Source of the DNA: Owenia fusiformis
Taxonomy: Eukaryota > Annelida > Polychaeta > Sabellida > Oweniidae
Direction: 5' to 3'
Assembly (NCBI GenBank): GCA_903813345.2
Contig: CAIIXF020000010.1
Coordinates: 33,161,425 to 33,225,424, forward strand
Length of the DNA: 64,000 nt
Shown one piece after another: positions 57,389 through 64,000 of this stretch. Position 1 is the first letter of the stretch. Each line of letters opens with the position of its first letter. A program made the position numbers and the translations under genes. Below the pieces are notes generated by a model, which was given only the letters and a program-made list of their open reading frames with translations, was not told where the DNA came from and ran no database searches.

Positions 57389-57510
57389 TTTGAATTTCAA
57401 TCAAAATCAAATGTCACTTTCTCTTTCAGAAATTATTTACACATAAATATCTACCTCGAAACGTTAGAATGTCCAGTAGATTCAGCTTTCTGTGAATTTT
57501 GTGTATCCTG

Positions 57511-57525
57511 TAGTATCTAACACCA
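57511..57525 (-). other. Degenerate primer-binding site of element 3
   Basis: TGGTGTTAGATACTA lies ~120 bp upstream of the gag ATG. It is the tRNA-Leu-type signature of elements 1 and 2 with one change (C to T). The expected LTR border upstream is not clear. Confidence 0.45.
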
Positions 57526-58170
57526 TATATGATTAGCGCACATAACATCTAAATGTCTGGTTTATCTGTGTTATATTTCCGAGAATGTTCTGTACATACA
57601 TGCAGATTCACAACTGAAGAAGAACGGGTAATCCGTCTTTCATTTTCACTGAAGTACACTGTATCAAAAGCTATTATAGGTTTACATGTAGGGAGCATAT
57701 ATTAGGTTATTGTCACAACATGGACAATTGGATGATCTAATAACTTAGAAAAATTAGACTGATTGAGTAATGTCTAGTATGGCTATAAAATGTTGTCCAT
57801 TACTTGTGAACCACCTCTCATGTATTCATAGGAACTGTTAAGGTCATTCTGCTGACCACATGCTTTTTCAGATATGACCGATTTATTTATTTTATCAAAA
57901 AGCTGAATGAGTGGTAAAGATTATTAACTGAGTAATTATACATAAAAATGTAGAAATATCAAAAAATCTCATTATGTGCATGCATCTACCTTAAAAAGAA
58001 ATAAGAAAATAACACTTTATTTAAACATAAAAAAATCATAGTTGAACCCTAAAAATACCCCAGGAAACATTTAAATCATAATTGCACTAAGCAAGTTAAT
58101 TGCTGTTTTTTTAAATTTCAACTGGAAATGATATATAAATTTAATGTAAATTAAATTTAAATTAATAAAA
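57526..58170. other. No gene seen
   Basis: This should include the 5' LTR of element 3 by position, but no second copy was found. Otherwise it is AT-rich non-coding sequence. Confidence 0.35.
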
Positions 58171-58171
58171 T

Positions 58172-58380
58172 TACCTCATCTAAAAGGAGTGGTGCTAAAG
58201 TGAAAATGGCACTTTCACCAAAACTGGTACGTTGGACGCAAACCATATCAAACCCCTCAAGGCATTTGAGGAGAGTTTCCTCCTGTACATTGTATAGTGT
58301 TTTGTATGGGAGCTTATATTTCTGCTTAACTTTGTTGAAGGCAGACTCCATCCTTGACCCAGTCTACCAACTCGTACAAC
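58172..58380 (-). pseudogene. RecQ-like helicase exon with altered Walker A
   Basis: The minus strand reads FNKVKQKYKLPYKTLYNVQE, then ETLLKCLEGFDMVCVQRTSF and GESAIFTLAPLLLDE, followed by a GT donor (GAG|GTAATT). The layout (Gln in motif 0, then VCVQ-RTSFGES, then the LLLDE exon end) matches the start of RecQ helicase domains, where the Walker A is PTGFGKS. The key Lys is Glu here, which should abolish ATP binding. The next expected piece (motif Ia) is found ~6 kb away at 51.6-51.9 kb with retroelements in between. Confidence 0.55.
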
Positions 58381-58887
58381 TTGGAATGTATCCATTTTGA
58401 ATGTGGTCACGTGATAGGTTAGTATGACATGTTTGAATAATTTTTAAACCCTGCCAGGACCATTACTTTTACCGGAAATCCAACAACGCATGTTCCCTAA
58501 AAAACGATTCGGAAATGCAAAATGGCAGAATGTAGAATACATGTTTCTCAATAATGGTTTTCTTTACAATTGGGAATTTTATTGGCTGTTATTGAGTTTA
58601 ACCTCCTTACTTTCCTTCTTTCCTTAGTTGCAAGCTCTGGATCCATTGAAGCCACTTTCCTCGATAATATGAAACTGATACTTGACAATAATACAAAAAC
58701 ACATAACATCAGTGAATAAACACAATATTATTGTGTAAATGTTCATTCATACAAGTAAAATGAGGCTACATTTACCAATTTCTAAAATGACATGTCTGTC
58801 AATGTTTCTGTTCGTCCCTGCTTAAATTAAACTTTAGCGAAATAAAATTGTTGTCAAATAGATTGATAATTATTATCATGATTACCC

Positions 58888-59155
58888 GGCTTCAGCTCCA
58901 CTGGGCAGTACAGCAGAGCTTGGCCCATACACGAGTATTTGATCTGAAGTTACATTCCACAGGAAGCTATTGTTCATACGCTTTTTAACAACTCTCCCTG
59001 ACCTAGTTTTATGTATTCTTGACCTGACCGTCTTTTTTGGTGCTCTTTCTTTTTTTTAAATTTTTTTCCTCCTGGTCTTCTCAGGCTCCTTTTCTCTTTC
59101 CGTTTTCTCTTTTTGTTCTTTTCCTTTTTCTTTCTCCATTATGATCTAAAAAGTT
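58888..59155 (-). pseudogene. Possible upstream exon of the helicase-like gene
   Basis: The minus strand starts with a Lys/Glu-rich MEKEKGKEQKEKTEREKEPE that hits a stop. A neighbouring frame continues TVRSRIHKTRSGRVVKKRMN and ILVYGPSSAVLPSGAEAG, followed by a GT donor (AG|GTAATC). It is in the same orientation as the helicase exon at 58172. The link between them is inference from order only. Confidence 0.3.
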
Positions 59156-59848
59156 CAGTGTCTTTGGATTAAGAAAAACATAGTTTTGGGCACCCAATAT
59201 GAATGAATCACCGAATGCTAGGCATTTACTTGTTAGTGGATAATAGCCTACAGCAATCGCAATGTCAATATTCCAAGTTTTTTGATTTTAGTTTCTTTTA
59301 TTTCGTAAATCTGTTCAAATGTCTATGTCTACTCTATATATTTAATATTTGAATGGTTCACTAAATTGTTTCCTATAACCATACAAATCAAAATGTTTCT
59401 ACTTCAACGGAAGGCGCACATGGAACAGACAAGAGACCCAGATGTAGATCTACTTCTCGGAACTCAACTTTACTATGTTGAAAATCATACCTATTTAATG
59501 GCAGCGACCTTGACCTGCAATTAAAACCAGACACAGCAAACCCTGTATTCTAGATTGATTTACTTTCATCACAACTTACATTCTTCAAACAACTCTTCAA
59601 GGCCACATAAAGTATTTTATTCCATAAAATACCTTATACAAAAGGGTTTAAAATACATATAAAAACAATTAAGGCATCATGATGTGACAGACATAAAAAT
59701 ATAAAATGGTGTTCTAGAGAAGTTTGCTACTTTCGGTATGGCTGCCACTGCACAGAAAAGTTTAAAAATTATTTCAATTTCTGCAACCAGCTATAGTAAT
59801 TAAAAAAAGCATATAAACATTCAAAATAAATATAACATACAATTGAAA

Positions 59849-61990
59849 GGTAAGCGAACGTCTCTGAGAATTTCAATTAATGTAAACAGCTATAAGGTGA
59901 ACCAAAAATAATTTCTGAGATAAGATTGCTGGATTTTTACAATATCCCCCATTAAATTTATGTTCGTCCCGAACATTGATCAATTGAAAGTTGCATGTTA
60001 TAGTTATAATGATTATGTCACATGTTCGTGTGGAAGTTCATATAACTATCCAAAAGTAAAAATAGTCCTTTAGGAAGTAAAACAATGTTGTTTTTTCAGG
60101 CTGTAGTCGACAGGGAGATACTGCTTCCCTGTTGGCCACATTCGGGCGATGACACTAGCAAGGGTCTCTTTCGTCACAACTAGTCTAATCCCGGATCCTT
60201 TTCCTTTTGTGACTGGCGGCTTGGAGGAGGGCTTTGATAACTGGGTATTTGACCCTGTTTGTTCTTTGGTCTGGCAGGGTGAGTGAGTTATGGGTGCCAC
60301 AGCAGTCTGGGTTCCCCTGGTGGTTCTTATAACAGCTGCCTTTTAAGGGTTTGGCAGGCTGAGTGGGTCATGGAGGTCATAGCAGTTTGGGATCCCTGGG
60401 TCACTGGCTTTCTAAGGGGCAGCATAGTGACTGCCTTTGTCTGGTAGGCGGAGTTGGTCATGGGTTTTACAGACGTCTGGACTCCTATACTTGTTCTTTC
60501 TTTTTGGGCTGGTGGGTTAAACTGTGTCTTCCCGGGTCTCTCTATCCCCAATGAAACAACAGGGGCTGTCCCAATCTCTTTCTGCAGTTCTACTTCTTGT
60601 TCGTTAAGTTTCCATGCTAACCTCTAGCTTTCAGTTGCATTATTTGCATTTTTAACTTGTCCCAAAACAATGTCTCCGCTAAATCGAAATCCTTTCTTTC
60701 TTGACTTTGGTTGCCATTTTGGACGTTTTTAGGGAGACGACCATAAATCGGGCTCCTTTTACTTTCTTGGTTGCGTTAGTTCTGGATGGTCTCTCTTTTG
60801 CATTCATTTGTTGCCTCGAACAGATTGTCAGGTGGCAGGGGAGTGACCTTCGGCAGGACTTTGTATTCTGATGATGAAACAGGATATTGGGGGGTGGGTG
60901 AGGTTGTATGATTTTTTGCTTTTTTTGGCATTATTTAGCACTTTCGGAGATTGTACTACCGGCGGCAGCATTGGTGTGTTGGCAGGGATCTTCAAACATT
61001 GCACAGAAAAGTTACCAAATTGGAAGGTAAAACAATACGTCTCTGAGAATTTCAATTAATGTAAGCAGCTATTAGGTGAACCAAAAATTATTTATGAGAT
61101 GAGATTGCTGGATTTTTACAATATCCCCCCTTAAATTTATTTTTGTCCCAAACATTGATCAAATGAAAGTTGTATGTTATAATTATAATGGTTATGTCAC
61201 ATTTGTTTTGAAGTTCATAACATTATCCAAAAGTATAAATAGTCCTTATGAAAATAAAAACAATATTATTTTTCTTCAGGCTGTAGTCGGTCAACAGGGG
61301 GATATTGCTCCGTGTTTGGCCACATTACGGCGATGACATCAGCCAGCGTCTCTTTTGTCAAAACTAGTATAATCCTGGGTCCTGCTCCTTTGGTGACTGG
61401 TGGCTTGGTGGAGGTTTTTGATAGCTGGGTCTTTGATCCTGTTTGTTCCTTGGTCTGGCAGGCTGAGTGGGTGATGGGTGCCAGGGCTGTCCCAAGCTCC
61501 TTCTGAAGTTCTACTTCTCTTTCTTTTAGTTTATGTGCTAGCCTCCTTGCTTTCAGCTGCATGATTTGCTTTTTTATTTCATCAAACACTCTCTCAGCGA
61601 TATCAAAATCTTTTCTTTTCTAGGCTTTGATTGCCATTTTGGGCCTCTTTAGGGAGACAACCATGAATCGTGCTCCTTTACTTTTCTAGTCGCAGTAGTT
61701 CTTTGGGAGTGACCTTTGGCAGATCTTGTAGTCTGAGGATGAAGTTGGGTATTGAAAGTTGAGGTTGTGTGTGTTTTTTTTACTTTCCTTGGCAGTATGC
61801 AGCACTTTGGGAGAACAAAACCACTCCATTCTCCCTGATGTTAGTTGTTCAGTGTATTTTACTTCTAAATCTATCTTTTGGGTTATTCTCTTATTAGGGT
61901 ATTCACAAGCACTTTTTGAAAGAATGACAGGTCCCTCACTAGAAAATCTGTGATTCGGCACTTCTGCATTTTCATCCAGTTTCTATTGAA
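59849..61990 (-). repeat. ~1.2-kb tandem duplication of an unknown coding segment
   Basis: 59849-60015 and 61026-61190 match closely (TCTCTGAGAATTTCAATTAA, TGCTGGATTTTTACAATATC), defining a direct duplication of ~1.18 kb. On the minus strand each unit holds a related broken frame. Unit 2 (61266-61589) reads QIMQLKARRLAHKLKEREVE, APITHSACQTKEQTGSKTQL and TKETLADVIAVMWPNTEQYP. Unit 1 (60070-60300) reads APITHSPCQTKEQTGSNTQL and TKETLASVIARMWPTGKQYL. Both units also share SPKVL..AK.SKK (60960 and 61820 regions). Unit 1 has extra internal copies of the MTHSACQT-type motif (60327-60551). I do not recognise the protein. Stops and frame changes suggest decay. Confidence 0.6.
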
Positions 61991-64000
61991 TCCGCGGATG
62001 AGTCCCGTTTTTATTGAGTATCATCCATTCGGAAGATAACCTAAATCCTAGTGAAAGAATTTGGTTCAAAATTGGTGGAAAGATATATATCAAATTTTTT
62101 TTAAAGTCCCCGATAAATTGGGCTACGTATACCGCCGTGATTACATTAGGGGATTAGAAGAGTTTATTTTTTATTTAGGTATGCAAGCTATATCAAAATT
62201 AGGCCTTCATTCATATACTCGTGTGCATGTAATCAGCATGCCCTTCAATATTATGTAAACCAGGCTATTCAAGTACTAATGTACACTATTTATGTGTGTA
62301 CTACATTGGAATACAATTCCCTGGGAAACAAAACACAAATACTTTATATATGTTCAAAATGAGCCATTTGATTGATGTATACACTAAATAGCTTCATAAA
62401 TAACATCTACAAAGTATATCTAATAGTAGTTTTTAATTTCAATGGTGAAACTTACTTGGTTACGATTATACGGGGAATCAACACGGAACGAAGATTGTTC
62501 ACCTTCCTGGCTTACCTCTGAAGCTTGTACCTGGTAATCTCTTTTTATTATAGGTTAGTGAGAGCGGTGAGCCTGCGCAGTCTTAAACTTTGGCGCACAC
62601 TTTAAGATGGCCACAGCTTTAGAAATGGCAGGAATATTTGGCAAAAACCTTTTGTTTTTCATTTTAAACCAAAGAAATGATACAGTAACAGTTTTTTCTT
62701 CATCATTACATAAAGTGCATAATCTAGATTTTGTAACATGGCTATACACATTAAGGGGTCATGTCCCAGTCAGTATCCTTATCATAAGAGTACAGAGTTT
62801 AAAACGTTTTGGGTAGGCCCTATCCTATACCCACCATATTGACAGTTTCACTGTATTAATGACTTGTCAAAACTAGCCAGAGATCTGAAAAACAAGCAGT
62901 TAATTATCTCCACTGATGAAGTTCATGTTTGTGAACTATCGATTTAACTTGCCTCGTCCAATAAGCCTTGGAACATATCTCACCATTTGAATAAAATATG
63001 ATGCCTTTACTTCTCTAGCTCTGCCATAGAGTGAGCCAAAGAGTGCTCCCAGCTCATCCAGTAAAAGTGAATCCTTTCATCAGTTGATGTATCTATAAAT
63101 TACCTGCCCTGGTGTGTAAACATTGTCATTGCCATATATAAATGCAGACAATATCATCATAACTGCCTGACAAATATATACAACAATGTTACTGACTTTG
63201 ATGTAAGTTTTGGTCATTTTCTGCATCAGGAACACCAACAGATGGTGCAGATATACTGTCCCTTAATGAAATGTTACACAGCTTGTGGCAGTTGTCACTG
63301 GAGCATTCACATTTTATTGTTACATTGGTACGTGGGTTACTTCTTTAGCCCAATGTACAGGCTGCCATCCATCTAATGATATAAGCTTTGAAACAAACCC
63401 TATAACAATTAGCTATCAAATTAGGTTTGATACATCATTGTTTAGGTTTGATACATTATGCTCACTTGCTGTATCTTTTTCTGCCATCATGCCTAATAAA
63501 GAAACAACTATTGCTAATGAGATGAAATTGACCTAATTTTAAATCAATTTCACTGGTCCATGCCAAACCTTTTTAAAATAGACTATTCTATTTCAACACT
63601 ATAGTTGTCTCTTGCAATTGAAGTACTTAAAAAGTGAAAAGAATTGAGTTATTATATTATCTAATTAAAAAGAAAAAATATTTAAATAATTAAATATCGT
63701 ACTTAAATGACATGCCTGTGACACTCTTTACTTTAGTTTTAAGATTTAAGTTATCACCTAAAATTAAATAGTATTGTTAATACTGTTGCTATATGTTAAT
63801 AATGTTAAAGCTAAAGCTTAAGTTATGCTGTTATATTTGGAAAACAAATAAATCAAATAAATTTCATTATTTTAAAGTTTTCTCAACTAAAAGATACTTT
63901 GAATTATTTGTATTTAACATTAAAAACAATTAGATACTTACTCGTACTTAACTATCTAATACACCCAATGCATGAATAAAGGCATATTTGATTGCTTTTT
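61991..64000. other. No gene or repeat recognised
   Basis: A 69-codon plus-strand frame at 62607-62816 starts with a plausible MATALEMAGIFGKNL but has no recognisable domain, and the opposite strand is open as well. The rest is AT-rich non-coding sequence. Confidence 0.35.

Larger units (their letters stand above)
52129..57525 (-). mobile_element. Mag/SURL-like Ty3/gypsy element (element 3), truncated and interrupted
   Basis: Order on the minus strand is primer-site-like sequence (57525-57511), gag start (57388), a 2.2-kb insertion, gag end with zinc knuckles and protease, RT, part of RNase H, then integrase, ending near 52130. It is a close relative of element 2. RNase H to the integrase zinc region is deleted near 52850, and the integrase C-terminal domain is lost at 52135. 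No LTR pair was found. Confidence 0.8.

Noticed and set aside
59030-59140. Pyrimidine-rich tract as a possible regulatory or triplex site
   Set aside because: It is explained as the antisense of a Lys/Glu-rich coding stretch on the minus strand.
62607-62816. 69-codon plus-strand frame beginning MATALEMAGIFGKN
   Set aside because: It has no recognisable domain, the opposite strand is equally open, and no splice or poly(A) support is visible.

Overview
This window is from a eukaryotic, almost certainly metazoan, genome. It is AT-rich, has no operons, and is dominated by degraded or nested transposable elements. The LTR elements use a tRNA-Leu-type primer site and are Mag/SURL-like. There is an L1/Tx1-type LINE and a DIRS-type relic. 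These, with the two intact intronless genes, suggest a marine invertebrate, perhaps a mollusc or other lophotrochozoan. The sequence alone does not fix the phylum.

Layout. 1-4.7 kb: a single-C2 membrane-anchored synaptotagmin-like gene (minus strand). 4.77-17.24 kb: one Ty3/gypsy LTR retrotransposon (minus strand) with both ~1.5 kb LTRs, primer site, polypurine tract and a 4-bp target duplication (TATA). Its gag/RT part is replaced by a ~147-bp satellite and only the RNase H-integrase part remains. Each LTR carries its own later insertion. 17.27-21.46 kb: a run of non-autonomous DNA elements (9-bp duplication, Mutator-like; TA-flanked, mariner-like; TAA-flanked, Harbinger-like MITE). 22.5-25.3 kb: an intact 902-residue secretory/multi-pass membrane protein gene with its own poly(A) signal. 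25.3-31.4 kb: mostly non-coding, with a 1-kb TA-flanked foldback element.

31.45-40.47 kb: a full-length ~9-kb LINE (minus strand), bounded by an exact 14-bp target-site duplication and a poly(A) tail. Its ORF1 joins a coiled-coil/L1-type RNA-binding region to a C-terminal domain that I read as NADAR (YbiA/DUF1768-like N-glycosidase). ORF1 and ORF2 are separated by an unusual ~3.3-kb spacer built of internal tandem duplications. ORF2 (endonuclease-RT-zinc knuckle) is open apart from two TAG stops six bases apart. This element is the most interesting object in the window.

41.6-57.5 kb: further retroelement relics on the minus strand. These are two Mag-like gypsy elements (one with a 1,051-bp terminal-inverted-repeat transposon in gag, one with a 2,195-bp TG...CA solo-LTR-like insertion in gag), the end of another gypsy polyprotein, and a DIRS/Ngaro-type RT-RNase H-tyrosine recombinase fragment. 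Around them, on the minus strand, lie pieces of what seems to be a decaying RecQ-like helicase gene (58.2 kb exon; a tandemly duplicated exon at 51.6 and 51.8 kb). A tandemly duplicated coding segment of unknown function lies at 59.8-62 kb. 62-64 kb shows nothing recognisable.
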